The notes under the pieces were generated by a model. It made no database searches. It had not been told where the DNA came from and saw nothing but the letters and a program-made list of their open reading frames with translations. A program made the translations under genes and the position numbers. Shown here in pieces: positions 10,819 to 23,149 of a stretch of DNA of 64,000 nt; the stretch's first letter is position 1, and each line of letters starts with the position of its first letter. The stretch covers positions 34,903 through 98,902 of the forward strand of contig RQTK01000765.1 in the NCBI GenBank assembly GCA_003991915.1, given 5' to 3'. The DNA comes from Elysia chlorotica. Lineage: Eukaryota; Mollusca; Gastropoda; Plakobranchidae.

Positions 10819-12613
10819 ATGGGAAAAACATCTAAAAGCTTGTACGGCAAATACTCACAGGATCAACTGAGAAACGCTCTGAGTGCCGTTAAAGATAGCG
10901 GCTTGACTTACGGCAAAGCATCTAAGGAATTTGGCGTGCCCAAGAGCACTATAAAAGATCATATTAACAAGCGATCGACCGAAGGGAAGAAAGCTGGCAG
11001 GGCGTGTTCTATCCCAGGGGAAATTGAGAACAGCCTTGTAGATAAGGTAATAGTTGCCGCTGCTGCCGGGTTACCTCTGACAAAGAGACAGTTGTTGGTG
11101 AAGGTGGGAATTTTGGTCAAGAAGTTAGGACTTAAAAGCCAGTTTAAAAATGGAGTGCCCGGCGATGGCTACTGGCAATCACTTAAATCAAGAAGACCTG
11201 ATCTGGTCATACGAAAGCCTAAGGGTTGCCCAACTAATCGCATGAGAGGCATGAACTCTGCAGTGGTAGATCGGTACTTTGACGATCTTCAGGCTCTAGT
11301 TGCCTCATCAAACCTAGCAGAGCATCCACAAATGCAATATGGAACGCAGATAAACCGGGCTTCAGATTTGCCCTGCGCCAGACAGAGCAATAGAAAAAAA
11401 AAGGCATGAGGGGCTTCGTTCTTGGACAGGTAATTTGAAGGAGAGTATCACAACACTTGTATGCGTGATGCTGCTCTTGTGTTGTGAAGGGGAAGACCAA
11501 GAGGAGCGTGCAATCCTTTGCAGCACAGGATGCACCAAAAGGAATTGTCTGGACATACCAAGCAAATGCCTGGATGTGTGACACCCTCGGAACAGAATGG
11601 TTCCGCAATGTCTTCCTCAAAAACTGCGGAGAGTACAGACCGCAGCTCCTCATCCTTGACTCGAATGGTAGTCATGAGGTTATTGAGCTTCTCGAGTTAG
11701 CAAGAGAAGAAAATATCTTGATTTTAGCCCTGCCACCTCACACCACCCATTTCCTGCAACCGCTGGACTGTGTGGCTTTTGGTCCTTTTAAGAAAGCATA
11801 CCGAAGACTGTCAACAGAGTTTTTGGCAGAAAACGTGTCCAAGAAAATAAACAAGGTGACGTGGGCTGGACTTCTTGGAAAAAGTTTGGGAGGAGGTGAT
11901 GACAGAGTAGCTTATCAAAAAGTCCTTCGAGGCAAATGGCATCTACCCCGTCAACCGCAAGAGGATACCACAAGATGCCTTTGCCCCTGCAGTTGCTTTC
12001 AGCCGTTTGCTTCCTGATGGAGAAGACAAAGATGAAAGAGTTGCAGGTCCAGCTTTGGTGGAATAAGTTGCAGGACCAGCTTTGGTGGAAGGAGTTGAAG
12101 GTCCCTCGCAAGAAACTGAAGTCCAAGACATTGTGGAGGAGGGAGCCGACAGCCTGCTTGACCTTGACAACTTTGTGACCATCTCCATGGATGATATCAG
12201 CCTTCTTCATGGTCTTGTTATCGTCTTGGAAGGAGGCGAACCGAGCCAGTTAGACCTCAATGCTCTGGAATTAGATGATCTTCCAATACAACCTGTTACC
12301 GGTGCAGGCATCTCGACTACTGCACAGACATGGCAGACGAAGTTAACACTATTTTTTCTGTGGGTGTCCCGGAGGCTAAAATAAAAAAAATACAAATAGT
12401 AGAGCCACCACAAGCCATAGGCTTCTTACTTCGGATGAAGTTTATAATAACAAAATAAAGATGAATAGGAGAAGGACAAGAAAGCCAGAGAGAAAGAAGA
12501 AAGACAAAGAAAGGCAAAAGAGAAGAGAGAGCAAGCAAAGGCGAAGAAGCTACGGCGGGGAACAGTACCCTTCACCAACCCCAAACCCCTTTTTCCACAT
12601 TTCGAGTTATTAA
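10819..12613 (+). pseudogene. pogo/Tigger-type transposase (HTH_psq, CENP-B, DDD), frameshifted
   Basis: The frame opens at an ATG just after TATTTTGCAG, which looks like a splice acceptor. Residues 1-60 form a psq-type helix-turn-helix (YGKASKEFGVPKSTIKDHI). The CENP-B-type second DNA-binding region follows up to KGCPTNRM. A frameshift near 11330 moves the first catalytic segment (IWNADKPGF) to another frame. The second aspartate lies in LLILDSNGSH and the third in THFLQPLDCVAFGP, all as in DDE_1 transposases with a DDD triad. Another shift near 11880 precedes SFEANGIYPVNRKR, and a lysine/arginine-rich tail ends at 12611-12613. At least three shifts and one in-frame stop show that it is dead. 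Confidence 0.85.
12040..12108 (+). repeat. 27-base (9-codon) tandem repeat in the transposase
   Basis: Units starting at 12040, 12067 and 12094 read GTTGCAGGTCCAGCTTTGGT and close variants, coding for a VAGPALVE-like peptide. Unit 1 ends in a stop (GAATAA), which adds to the inactivation. Confidence 0.8.
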
Positions 12614-12956
12614 AGCTTTCCAAATTAAATCAATACTTTCTTTAGTTTTTGCTTTGATTCTGTTGGTTTCAGATCTTTTTTTTCTTCTTCTTTAGCCCTT
12701 GGATGAAATAGTCCCACCACACTGGGAGAAAAAGTACCCACCTGTGCTAAAAAGTACTAAACAATTATAAATAAAAATAGAAAATTTTATGACAAACCAA
12801 CAATAAAAAAGTGTGTCGATAGTATCCAAACAGCAATTTAATCATACTTATATCTTATGTAAAAAAGTTGAATGGGTAGTTGCAATACGATATCAAATAG
12901 CCAAATTGACAATTGCCCATAGCAAAAATCGAGTGAAATAGTACCATTCTACTCTA

Positions 12957-13258
12957 GCATTAAAATCATAATATTTTAATTGGTCTTGAGATCATGTTGA
13001 AAAAAAACAATATCATAGCACCTTTTATAATATTTGTCTTACATTTTTTCCCCAGGTGTTATAACTAAAGAGGCATTATTACCATTATTCGTAAATGTTC
13101 ATGTCTTTTTTTTTTTTTTGGTTGGCACATTTGCATAAAAAAATATTACCACTGCAAAAACTCGTAATTGTAAATCTCTTTCAGGCTTTTTCTTTCTGTT
13201 GCCTGAGTGCAAATATGTTGCCACAGATTACATGATACTAGTTCATATTCATACACTT
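12957..13258 (-). other. Downstream flank / probable 3' UTR of the folate-receptor-like gene
   Basis: Lies between the right end of the pogo element and the stop codon of the - strand terminal exon. No coding signal. I see no clear AATAAA on the - strand here, so the poly(A) site is undetermined and may have been displaced by the transposon. Confidence 0.4.
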
Positions 13259-13486
13259 TCAAGAACTAAGAATTATAACAGTCAGGAGTAAAGACAACAC
13301 CAAAACAAAGCCCTTAAGTGGACCTGAAACAAAGGCATTGTTATGATCCCTTAACTTTGCATCCTCTACATGTTTATATTCAACCTTCAGAATTTCTGAT
13401 GCCCTGCGTCTGGCCACAGGTTCATTTGGGTTAGGATACTTGTAATCGAACCATAGATGGAAGCAGTTTTCTTTCTCTGGTACAAC
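13259..13486 (-). CDS. FOLR: Folate-receptor-family gene, terminal coding exon
   Basis: After an acceptor (TCCTCTAATCAG) the - strand stays open for 75 codons to TGA at 13261-13259. It encodes ENCFHLWFDYKYPNPNEPVA, which matches the conserved C-terminal block of folate receptors (Cys...WFDP....NPNEEVAR), and ends in a 15-residue hydrophobic tail (FVLVLSLLLTVIILS) with no cytoplasmic extension, as expected for a GPI-anchor signal. Folate receptors bind folates at the cell surface for endocytosis. The same strand carries the preceding conserved block at 32928-33063. The frame also runs upstream of the acceptor through a Ser-rich stretch, so the exon could start up to about 45 bases earlier. The exon with the C...LC..LW motif that should precede it was not found. 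Confidence 0.8.
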   Translation of the reverse strand, partial: VVPEKENCFHLWFDYKYPNPNEPVARRRASEILKVEYKHVEDAKLRDHNNAFVSGPLKGFVLVLSLLLTVIILSS

Positions 13487-13489
13487 CTG

Positions 13490-15450
13490 ATTAGAGGAAG
13501 AAGATGATGATTTATTTTTAGCTTTGTTACATTTACTGCAGCAATGTATTCTTGAAAAAAAAAAAGTTTTTTTTTAAATTCGCAAAATGAAACATAAGCA
13601 ACTTTTATGAGCATCCAGTGACACATTTTATAATAATCTTTAACATTATTTTAAGAGGGAATAGGGTATTAATTAAAAAAAATAACAAACAAAAGAAGTT
13701 TCAAACGAAGCTTTACACACACTGTAATTTTAATAGGTATCATATTTCTCTCCAAATAATGTACAGATACATTGCATTTCGCAATATTCTTATTCCACTT
13801 GGTATAATTATAAATTTTCTTGAGATCTGGAAACCCTTAATCTAGGAGTGTTTCCCTTTCTTCGGAGGCTGACAAAACAATAAGATCATAGAAACAAGAA
13901 CACTTTCAGAGATAAAAGATTCATAAAGGAATTATAAACTAGGTACCAAATACTAATTTTTCAAGGTCATTTGAATTTTAAAACCACTGCATATATTATT
14001 TTCTTTGTTTCTGTGTAGGGGTGCAAATATTAAGTTTATAATTCAAATATAAGTAAAGATATATCATTTTAAAAGTTTGAAGACAGCAATTTTCTAGAAA
14101 TGAAACAGAGAGGTTAGTTTCATCCAACATAAAAAAAAACAAAAGACAATTACATAACACAGAAACAGCACATACTTAATTGGAATCATTCAAGACGTTT
14201 CAGAAAAAAATTTTGACCAATATTCAGAGAGATAGACAAAAAGTTGAAAAATACTGTGGCACCCACAAAACCGAGTGCTAGTGTACACAAAAATGCCTTG
14301 GTTAAGTCATTTTTAAATAGGAAATTATTAACATTTCCAGGCACCATTCAAATAGAAGTGTTGAGGACGGATTCCCCTTTGTATGTAGTTACAAGTTTAT
14401 AGATTAGAACAATATATTTCTATTGCGCTGAAAAGTTATTTCATTGGCTGATATTTTATGGGTCTGTACACCCAAACACCAGTTTCTCGCACGATGGAGA
14501 ACGGAGGAATAAAGAATGAAGGCATACTGCCAATGGTAATTTCTTCGCACACCGGTGTGCTCAGTCCGGAGTTGCTAAGCCTGTAAGGAAGACGTGTGCA
14601 AAGTGAGTGAGTGAGTGACTTTGTTTTTGCCACATGTCAGCACAGTAACGGCTATATTGTACCCATGGTGTCTTAAGTTAATACATTACACTAGTAGCAA
14701 CGGTGACTCTTTTATCTCTTTGAGTGGTAAAAGCATGAACTTTGCATAAAAAGGCTGGTTAAAAGTGAAGGGTATATGCAGCAGTTTAAAAAATCCATGT
14801 GTAGGATTATCACAGTTAAGTTTTATTATACAGATTTATGTCCTTCATATACCTCACTAGAAGACTAACATAAGTACATAATTACATGTATACTCTCTTA
14901 TGGTTTGGAAGCCAGGTTCAGATTTCTTTTGCGGTAAAAAAAGAGGACAGTCAACCAGTCAACCAGAATGAGACTTATGGATAACTAACAGTTGCAGGTA
15001 GTACACTGTATAGGCTCTAAACCTTTCATTAGAAAGGCATGGGTAAGGTGAGAATGTCCCAGTCTGATTCGATCAAGTATAACCAAAGTTCTCTGACAGC
15101 AAAGGCAGTTGATTGGGTTAAGTTAGCACTGAAAATCCAGTTTTGGGTGTTTCTTCACAATCCTACAACTTCTTTTTTTAGCACCTCCAGATTGAGCACT
15201 GTGGGGTGCCAGGTAACTGCCAATCATTCGTCCTTTATTCCTCCTTTCTCCAGCACACAATAAACCAATGAATAGTTTGGCAGATTCTCAACCTCCCAGT
15301 CTTGTCATAACGGTTTTATCATTGATCATAGCCTGAATCTTAAGAAAGGGAAGCCCTGAGGAAGGAGCAAAATATCCCTGTAGAGATCTTAGGCAACTTG
15401 GCAGTGTTAAGTCCTGTATGGTGATGAAAGCCATTCTATGATGCTTTGAC
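13490..15450. other. Intron DNA of the folate-receptor-like gene; weak inverted pair inside
   Basis: No exon recognised. About 80 bases near 14490-14580 resemble, inverted and at roughly two thirds identity by eye, 15175-15260 (shared CTTTATTCCTCC.TTCTCCA), possibly ends of an old DNA transposon. Confidence 0.45.
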
Positions 15451-16458
15451 TAAGGCTGACGGGCCATAGAACTTCACGTTACACGCTACATGTTTTAAAC
15501 ATGTACAGAAAAGTGGAAACTCTTTGTCTCTATTATGCGGGGCCATACAACTCACTACACGATACAAGGGACTCGCTTCACGCGTGTAGAGAGAATTGGA
15601 CATGCTCACTTTTTTGCTTCACGTCTAGTCCGGCCAACATAGACGACTACAAGGTATATTTGATTGAAATGGTAAGGGCAAGGCCCTTCTCTGGCATCCT
15701 GCGCTCAGCAAAATCATTAGGGACATTTCTACATCGTATAATTCCTTTACTCCAAACACATCACCCCTCAGCAGTTCGATGTCAGCACTTTCATCATCCC
15801 AATCCTACTACATTTACCAACCTACGAGGAGTACAACTCTCATTCCTTTTCAAAACCTGCCACAAAGTCAGATGCCTGGGCAAGCCCAACAATCCCTCTT
15901 GCGTTCCTGGCAGAGCTCCTGTCAGTCAAAAGAATGTTCTCAGAGTTCCATGAAATCCCATTGTTCAGGAGACTGTTCACAGTTAGGCGAGATCTCTCCT
16001 GAACCCAGTAATTCTTATATTCAGTGAAATCCATTGTGACCATACAGCGTAATTCGTGTTACTTTTTCATTAAAATTCGTTCATAAAGTATTTGCATATC
16101 GCTGTTTGAAGTTTGTATTTTTTGTTTAGTATTTTCCTGTGTATGTAAGTACTGTACGACATCCTCGAATAATTGAAACAGAGTTCTTCGTCAAAAATCT
16201 CAAGAAGATGAAGGAATATACGCTAGAACTTTCCCCGTGATTGTCTGAGAAGGAAATGTTCTCGGCACTATATTATGCTTTGTCTCTGTTGTTTTCATCT
16301 CCTTTGTTCAGAACATCTTCGGAGAAAATAAAACAGAACCCCTCAGTCTCTGACCAAATATGAAGCATGTAGCATGATGGCGTAAAGTTATATGGCCCAG
16401 GGTATGAAACGTGTTGCGTGAAGCATGTAGCTTGAAGTTCTATGGCCCGTCAGCCTTA
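15451..16458 (+). mobile_element. TIR element of about 1.0 kb carrying a MADF fragment (Harbinger-like)
   Basis: The left end TAAGGCTGACGGGCCATAGA and the right end, whose reverse complement begins with the same 20 bases, form inverted repeats. Similarity continues through ACTTCA and a looser GCTACATG part. Outer trinucleotides TAA and TTA resemble the TWA targets of PIF/Harbinger. An internal repeat of the terminal motif (TATATGGCCCAGGGTATG) lies at 16390-16407. The interior has a MADF-start fragment and no transposase, so it is a non-autonomous derivative. Confidence 0.65.
15630..16026 (+). pseudogene. MADF-type DNA-binding protein remnant
   Basis: DDYKVYLIEMVRARPF near 15637-15690 is a standard MADF opening (LI..V..RP.LW). 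The Trp-containing middle and the C-terminal helices are gone, and a frame change near 15740 leads into a Ser/Gln-rich stretch (QSYYIYQPTRS, QSQMPGQAQQS) that resembles the low-complexity C-terminal part of such proteins and ends at 16025. It sits inside the TIR element, as expected for the second protein of a Harbinger transposon. Confidence 0.5.
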
Positions 16459-18030
16459 TTCACATAGGAGTGTTCTGTTCTTGTGGTTGGGCTTTTAATT
16501 GCAATCAGCTCACTTTTACACCGTACTGAGTTTATTTGGATAGGCCTACAAGTACTGTAACTGCGGGTGGGTGCTTTGATAATGTTTGACCATAACCGCC
16601 TCTTGATAGCAGTCTGTGTGGCTTGCATTAGCAAACTGAGCAGGTGTTCGAAAATCTGGTGTGATATTTTTCTAGAAATTCGAGAAATGTATATCTTATT
16701 ATTAGCGCTGGCTTAGTAAAGAAAGCTCAGTCGCCAGTACTCGGGACTGAGGAGCAGGATGTCCAAGGTTTAAAAATTCAATCTTTGGTGTCGTTGCTCT
16801 TTTTCCACCCAATTCCTTACGAAATATATGGATTGCATTATAGCAATAGAAGGCGCCACATATCTCTACCATTAGTGCTCTTGATTGACCACTAGGAGGT
16901 CAAAAGCTTGATCCTCCGCTGATATTTCCATTTCTGTATTGGTGCTACGAGGATTCTAAGCGCATAATGCTTTCAGTCAAAGAGACACACCAGAGGAATA
17001 ATGTTCCATGTAAAAAAGGATCCGAACTGAAACATACCATACCCACAGCTATTTAAAGTTAAATAAGTTAAATTGTGATCACATGCAGGAAAAAAAGCAA
17101 TAACTGGCTTCTCCTGTCAATAAAATAGATTTCATACACACAATATAGGACTATCGATATTACCTATCCGATTATAAGGTACTTTCGTTTTCACTTATTC
17201 GATACCATTGCTATTACCAGTTTACCACTAATTTTATTGTTTGATTTACCATATATTGATAGTCAACTTTCTGTATACTACAGTTCGGTCATTAATTTTT
17301 GGTTTGAGTTGTGTTCAATAGTGTAATACATAGTTGATGTTTGCATTGCAAAGCATCGATTTGCATTTATCAATGTTGTGACAGTGACCATTGTAAGTTA
17401 AAGTAAGGACTCGCCATGGTATTGCATACAAGCTCTCAGTTAAATGTGATGTGGGTTAGACCTGATCAAGTTCTTATTACCTAACCAGAAGGGTATATCA
17501 CTGGTAGGATATCTTTCTACTTTTAAGGTATTGGTGAACAAGTTTTAGCTGTGCTATAGCATTATATAATTTTACTTTTTACATTTTTAAAAATCCCAAC
17601 AACCAGCCACAGTGCTTCATGTTCCTGTGGTCTATGACCCGACTATATTTCACTGGTGCTTGTTATCAGTGCATAGGGATGTGCATGTTGCGGCCACATG
17701 CAATCCATAAGGTACCTTCAAAGGAATGGTCCCGCCTCAGATTTTAGAAGCCAATCTGCATCATGGTTGCCTTTCTTGTTTATCCATCGCTTGATGACAC
17801 ATGGCAGGTTGGACTTCACACGTCCCGTCCGCGTTAAATATACTACCTGCAATTGCTATAGCCTAGTTGCTGGCGGATAGATCTAGACCTATCCCTATTA
17901 AACCAAAGCTTTTCAAGCACCTGGGAGACACGGTCGAGAAAATTGTATTACACCATCACAATTATTTCAATGCATTCCTTCAATTTTTCGAATAGATTAT
18001 ATTGGCTCCTATAAATAACAGAAAGATCAA
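16459..18030. other. Intron DNA, no gene seen
   Basis: Part of the folate-receptor-like intron. A short - strand frame near 17690-17840 (SNLPCVIKRWINKKGNHDAD) has some protein-like composition but no family I recognise. Confidence 0.45.
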
Positions 18031-18110
18031 CACCGCAATTACTATCATTACCATCATCATCATCATTATTGTAATTATATTATCATTGTCGTTATTATTA
18101 TTATTAACGG
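18031..18110 (-). repeat. AT-rich microsatellite tail of the LINE
   Basis: Mixed (TAA)n/(TGA)n on the - strand immediately 3' of the LINE coding region, the kind of simple-repeat 3' tail seen in several non-LTR clades. Confidence 0.6.
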
Positions 18111-18170
18111 TGTTCTTGCAGAAAACTATTACAATCTTTTCGTGTAAGCTTATACTCTCACTTACTTGAC

Positions 18171-19800
18171 TTATTCGCTTTTCGCGTCCCGGTCGTCAGA
18201 TCGGGACGCCTCAGCAATCTCCACAATTTGCTTGGTTAGTGACTTCCATTGGTTACGGTCCTGTGCCAGTGATCGAAGGTATTCCAAATCGTCGGTTGAT
18301 TTCAGTGATAGGTTGTCTTGGATTTGTGACAGGTCTTTGTTGATGGTCACTGGCAGGGTTGTTGGTCTTCCCCCGAATCTTTTTTCGGTGCCGTGGAAAT
18401 ATAGTTGCATGGCTTTGTTGGCAGGTATCTCCTCATTTCTACACAAGATATGTCCGAAAAGGCGCCAACGACTTTCTAATATGTGAATGGATAGTGGTTT
18501 TTCATTGCATTTTGTGTAGAGCGTTTTGTTTGAAATTTTTGTGGGGTAGTAGATGTTGAGAACTTTCCGTAGTTGTTTTCGATGGAATGCGTCTAGCTTA
18601 TTTAGTTCAGTTTGAGTCAAAGCCCACGTTCCACAATTATAAGTTAGGATAGACTTGACGAGTGCTTTATATAGTTTTATTTTGATGTTGCTGTTTATTT
18701 TGTCCTGTCCTATCCAGATGTTTTTCAATTTATATAAGGCAACGTTCGATAGCTGTTTTCTTCTCTCTACGTCTTCTTTATCACCCATCAGCGAGCCAAC
18801 CTTCTTCGTTGATCTCCAGGCATCCTCGTTTTTGCTTAATAATGTTTTTTCCGTTTTGGCAACATTGACTTTAAGGTTATATTTGTGAAGTGTTCTCTGC
18901 ACTGCGTCTATGTCGATGTATTCTAGGCCTACAAAATCCACGTCGTCGGCGTATGCGATTTCTCTTGGTATTTTCTTTTCTAATGGGGACTTGGGTTCAC
19001 CTATCACTTTGCGTACTTCTTTCAGAGCATGTTCAAGATATATGATAAAGAGCACGGGGCTAAGTCTGTCGCCCTGGGGTGTACCAACATTGCTGGTGAA
19101 AGGTGCGTTTATATCGGCGTTGTTTATTCTGGTGTTGATGTGTGTGTTACTTAATAAAAACTGTATGAGTCTGAGTTCGTCTTCTTCAACGATGTCTTTT
19201 AGAATTTGCAGAAGGATGTCTCATATCTATGGTTGAATGAGAAATTGTTAATCCCATCGTCCTTTATATTTATGTTCTCTGTAACTGTTTTTGCGGCTAA
19301 CCATCTGTGGGTCCAAACTACATCAGAAGTACTTCGCTCTGGCCTGAAGCCGCTTTGACTGTGTGATAGGTATTTTTCTATGCTTGGTCTTATTCTATCG
19401 AGTGTGATTAAAGAGAGTACTTTTCTCAAGGTGTTAAGGAGTGTTATTGGTCTTAAATTATGTGGTGGTCCTTTGGGTTTGCCTGGTTTTGGGATGGCGA
19501 TTAGGACACCGGAGTTAATGTCAAGCTCCTCATGGTTCGTGAAAGTGCTGTTCAATATGTTTGCGATAGTCTCGTCTAGAAGAGGTTTTGAATATTTTAG
19601 TAGTTCTGGGTATATTTGGTCTTCTCCTGGAGCTTTGTTGTTCTTAAGTCGATTGAGATTTTTCCTTATTTCCGCCTCTGTTATTGGTTGGTTAAGCGGT
19701 TTCGGTTTTCCAATAAATGATGGGATTTCTGGTGTTCTAATATCTTTGAACTTGTTTTCAAAATGGTTCGCAACGGTTTTCAGAATCTCTTGGTAATTCG
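18171..19800 (-). pseudogene. LINE ORF2 relic (reverse transcriptase and C-terminal region)
   Basis: Reading 3' to 5' on the + strand: NNKAPGEDQIYPELLKYSKP, then IAIPKPGKPKG and LRPITLLNTLRKVLS (RT fingers), SQSGFRPERST, a damaged IDxSxAFD region near 19200-19240, GTPQGDRLSPVLF, the catalytic AYADDVDF, then ESRWRLFGHILCRNEEIPA and a basic C-terminal segment ending in a stop near 18171. The last 294 codons are open without interruption. A frameshift and small deletion near 19200 and the missing 5' endonuclease show it is a 5'-truncated, dead copy. It lies in the folate-receptor-like intron in the sense orientation. The clade is unresolved (RTE/L1-like C-terminus). Confidence 0.85.
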
Positions 19801-20081
19801 TACAGAAATTTGCATCACTTGTGCTGAATTAAATCTTACCTTGAAAGAACCAAAAACTTTTTCACAAAAATTGCTAGAACTGTTTTTGAAGACTTCACTG
19901 AATTTTTTACAGTTTGAGCCTTGGGGACATTTATTGATGCCTGCAAAGAAAGAAGAAAGGAGTGACTGAGTGAGCTTCTTAACCTCTACCATCAGATGCA
20001 AAACTAGTGTTGTCGAATGCCAAGACTAATTTTTGACAAAAATTGTACATGCTGCCACATAAAGACAGTGCAGGAATACCA

Positions 20082-20082
20082 C

Positions 20083-20144
<62 letters not shown>
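20082..20144. repeat. (TAA)n microsatellite, 3' tail of a LINE
   Basis: On the - strand this is (ATT)n preceded by AGCGCCATGAGCTGAG and CTTTATAAACTG, a typical 3' end of CR1/L2-like LINEs. It is the tail of the element at 20312-21480. Confidence 0.85.
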
Positions 20145-20145
<1 letters not shown>

Positions 20146-20311
20146 AGTTTATAAAGTGCCAGATCCAAAAAAAACTCAGCTCATGGCGCTTTTTACACAT
20201 TAAAATCATTTAACAAAAATATATGACAAATGGACATATAATACATGTAATAACATTACAAACAATAAGAATTCATTCATACAAGAAAACATGATTTGCA
20301 TATAATTATAA

Positions 20312-21480
20312 TTAAGCTAAGCAGTCAAACAAATGTGTTTTTAACACTTTTTTAAATGTCGCTTCTGAGTCAGTGTCTCTCAAATGTTGGAATAGACTAT
20401 TCCAAATTTTCGGTGCAGGTTCACTGAAAGCTCTCTCAACATATCTTTTAGTTCTAGAGCTTTCTACATTAAGAAGGTTTTTTTTCCCGCTCGAGAGAAG
20501 GGGCAGTGATGGCAAGTAGGGAGAGAGGAGATTTATCAAATATGACGGGCCCGTTTCGTTAATACATCTGTAACAGAGAATGGGTGTCTTATACTAAATG
20601 CATGGTTTTACTGGCAACCAATGTAGATGCTTAAGGAGAGGGGTTACATGGCCTCGCTTTCTTTTTCTTGTTACCATTCTAGCAGCACTATTTTGGGATC
20701 TCTGCCACCTGTCTAGACTCTCGTTAGATAAATTCAAATATAAAGAGTAACAGTAGTCTAACCGTTAAAGAATGAAGGCTCAAGCAAAGTTCTTTCTTGA
20801 CGTTTCATCGAGATATTTTGTCATTGTGCAAATTATCTGTATTTCAATATAGATCAACCTACAAAGATGACTAATGTGTGACTCCAATTTTAGATGATGA
20901 TCTGCAATCACACCAAATTTTTTAGCTTGTTTTATGAACTTAACTACATCATGTCCAACATTTATATGTGTTATTACATTATCTTTCAGTTGATTTCTGA
21001 CGTAAAATAGTAAACACTCTGCTTTGTCACTGTTCAGCTGAAGTTTGGAATCATCCAGTTCCCTACTTCCTCAGTACAAACTTAAAATTTACTTACAAGT
21101 CCAGGGAAATCTGATAGTAAAACTGATTTATAAAGCTGGGTATCATCTGCTTACTTATGATGCTCTAAATCATATGAGCTTATTTAAACTGAGGGGTTTT
21201 GTGTATAATGTGAAAAGTATAGGATGCAGCACAGAGCTCTGAGGGACACCAAATTTCAAGTCAAAACAAGCAAACATTTCACCATTAACAAAAACAGCCT
21301 GTGTGCGATCACTTCAGAACAGTTCCTGTGAAACCAGAGGAGTATAACAGTCTGTCTAGAGTGTTGTGGTGGATGGTGTCAAAAGCTGCGCTTAGATCTA
21401 ACAAAGCAATAAATGAAAACTTTCCTTCATCTGCTAAGACTTCTGTGCATGGGTGCAAGCAGGCTGAGTCAGTTTGGCCT
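20312..21480 (-). pseudogene. CR1/L2-like LINE reverse transcriptase relic
   Basis: From 5' to 3' on the - strand: FIALLDLSAAFDTIHHNTLD (RT motif A), a frameshift, GVPQSSVLHPILFTLY (PQG-type motif; the YADD region is damaged), then SKLQLNSDKAE, RLDYC, HWLPV, and finally PAPKIWNSLFQHLR with TFKKVLKTHLF at the end. WNSLP..LR and F...LKTHLF are the signature C-terminus of CR1/L2-type ORF2. Several stops and shifts interrupt it. The 3' end at about 20082 is a (TAA)n tract. Confidence 0.85.
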
Positions 21481-21816
21481 GCAAACAGGGGTCTGAACTC
21501 AACATTGGCCTGCAGAATGTACCCGTAACAAGGTTTTCCGCCATCCCACATTGAAACTAAGGTTTTGCTCATAGATACCTTACTTTTTAAAACCATTCTT
21601 CGGACTCTACTTTTCCTTGTCATGTGGTATATCATTTTTTGTATATCAATAACCAAATCAGGTAAACAATGCATCAAATAAATGCTTCCTACTGTATGGA
21701 TAAGCACCACAAGAAAAAAAAATTCATAGCATAAGTAGTTTACTCTTTGTCTTAGCCTGCAGTATGGTCCTCTATAAACTAGTTTTTAATGTGCAATCAA
21801 TAAATAATTTCCTAGA

Positions 21817-22067
<251 letters not shown>

Positions 22068-22150
22068 GCACTGGATTCGTAATCGGTAGTTCCTGCCCCC
22101 ACTTGCTGCCCGCCCACCCTCTCCGACCCACAGACACCGCTGGCTCAGGC

Positions 22151-22302
22151 GCTGATATACCGCAAAGCGGGTCGCCATTTTTTGTAAGCGATCTAGTGCT
22201 ATTTATAGATCTATGTGCGAAGCTCACACGCTGATATGCCACGAAGAGAGGCCGCCATTTTTCTGAGCGACCTAGTGCTATTAATAGACATCTGTGGCTT
22301 CA
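22151..22302 (+). repeat. Two diverged tandem copies of about 79 bases
   Basis: CGCTGATAT.CC..AA and CGACCTAGTGCTATT-type words recur at 22151 and 22230, including GCCATTTTT and CTAGTGCTATT.ATAGA. The copies differ at roughly a quarter of positions. Confidence 0.75.
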
Positions 22303-23039
22303 ACAAGACAAGACCCAACTAAACTTTCAGTCGGTTCTCCTTGTTTAGTAAGAATCTTTATGTTTGTATTTTTGTCTATCGCTTTTCATTTTGTAATGGA
22401 CCTAGACTATATAATCTTGTTTATTCCTTTAGTTTGATCTCTGCTTAATTGATTCATATTTAAACCACTAATAATAATGTTTCTCTGGATTGATAGTTCC
22501 GACCCTACCAATCCACTCTATTATTTAATTTGATCAGTAAAAAAATATCCCAAATAATTAAAACAAGTTCAGTAAGAAACTGACAAAAACTTTTTCAACG
22601 GAACTGTCCTGAAGTGTTTCCGCACACAGATTGATTTTCAAAGGCTAGAAATATGCCACAATTTTTGCTATTTTTGGCTGCAACTTTTGTCACTTTCAAC
22701 TTTTTGCGGGGGGGGGGGGTTAAATCATTATTTTATTTGTATCATTTGTTTCTACCAATGTTGATCTTTTTGATGAATCTAATTAATTTTTAATATGGAT
22801 AGGCACATCCTTTAATAATTATATCATTAATATCCACTGATGAATAAAAACCTCTATGCATAGGCCTACCACTTAAGTTATTAATTTTTGTAAATTCAGA
22901 AGAAAATACTGAGTGCGAGCGACTTGTTTTGTTTATGACACTTTACCACCGACATAATATGTAAAGTACAATCTGAGAAATGCTTATTTTCCAGCAAACC
23001 CACGCATGCCAACATGCAAAATTTTTCGAGATTTTGATA
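22303..23039. other. Intron DNA, no gene seen
   Basis: AT-rich; a run of 11 G near 22708. No domain on either strand. Confidence 0.5.
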
Positions 23040-23099
23040 GTACATCATGTATTTCTATGCAATCTTTTGCTTTTTAAAAACACTTTTGTGAGTATGTTT

Positions 23100-23149
23100 A
23101 AAATTGCTGTTAAGCGCTTTGAGCTTTTTGTAGGGAAAGCGCTCTATAA

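Larger units (their letters stand above)
10005..12954 (+). mobile_element. pogo/Tigger-like DNA transposon, about 2.95 kb
   Basis: The left end (GGGTCGAATGGTACTATTTC) and the reverse complement of the right end (GAGTAGAATGGTACTATTTC) differ at two of 22 positions, and each end is flanked by a TA (10003-10004 and 12955-12956), the target duplication of the Tc1/mariner/pogo superfamily. The interior encodes a decayed CENP-B/pogo-type transposase in the same orientation. Subterminal DNA at 10370-10470 contains several TTCGCCC/TTCGCAC words that may be transposase-binding repeats. Frameshifts make it non-autonomous. Confidence 0.85.

Noticed and set aside
11234..11675. Overlapping - strand frames inside the pogo transposase
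   Set aside because: They are antisense shadows of the transposase reading.
14436..14640. The missing folate-receptor exon (a PSCEKLVFG-like reading on the - strand)
   Set aside because: The Trp of the LC..LW motif is absent, there is no acceptor or donor in phase, and the same DNA is part of a weak inverted repeat pair.
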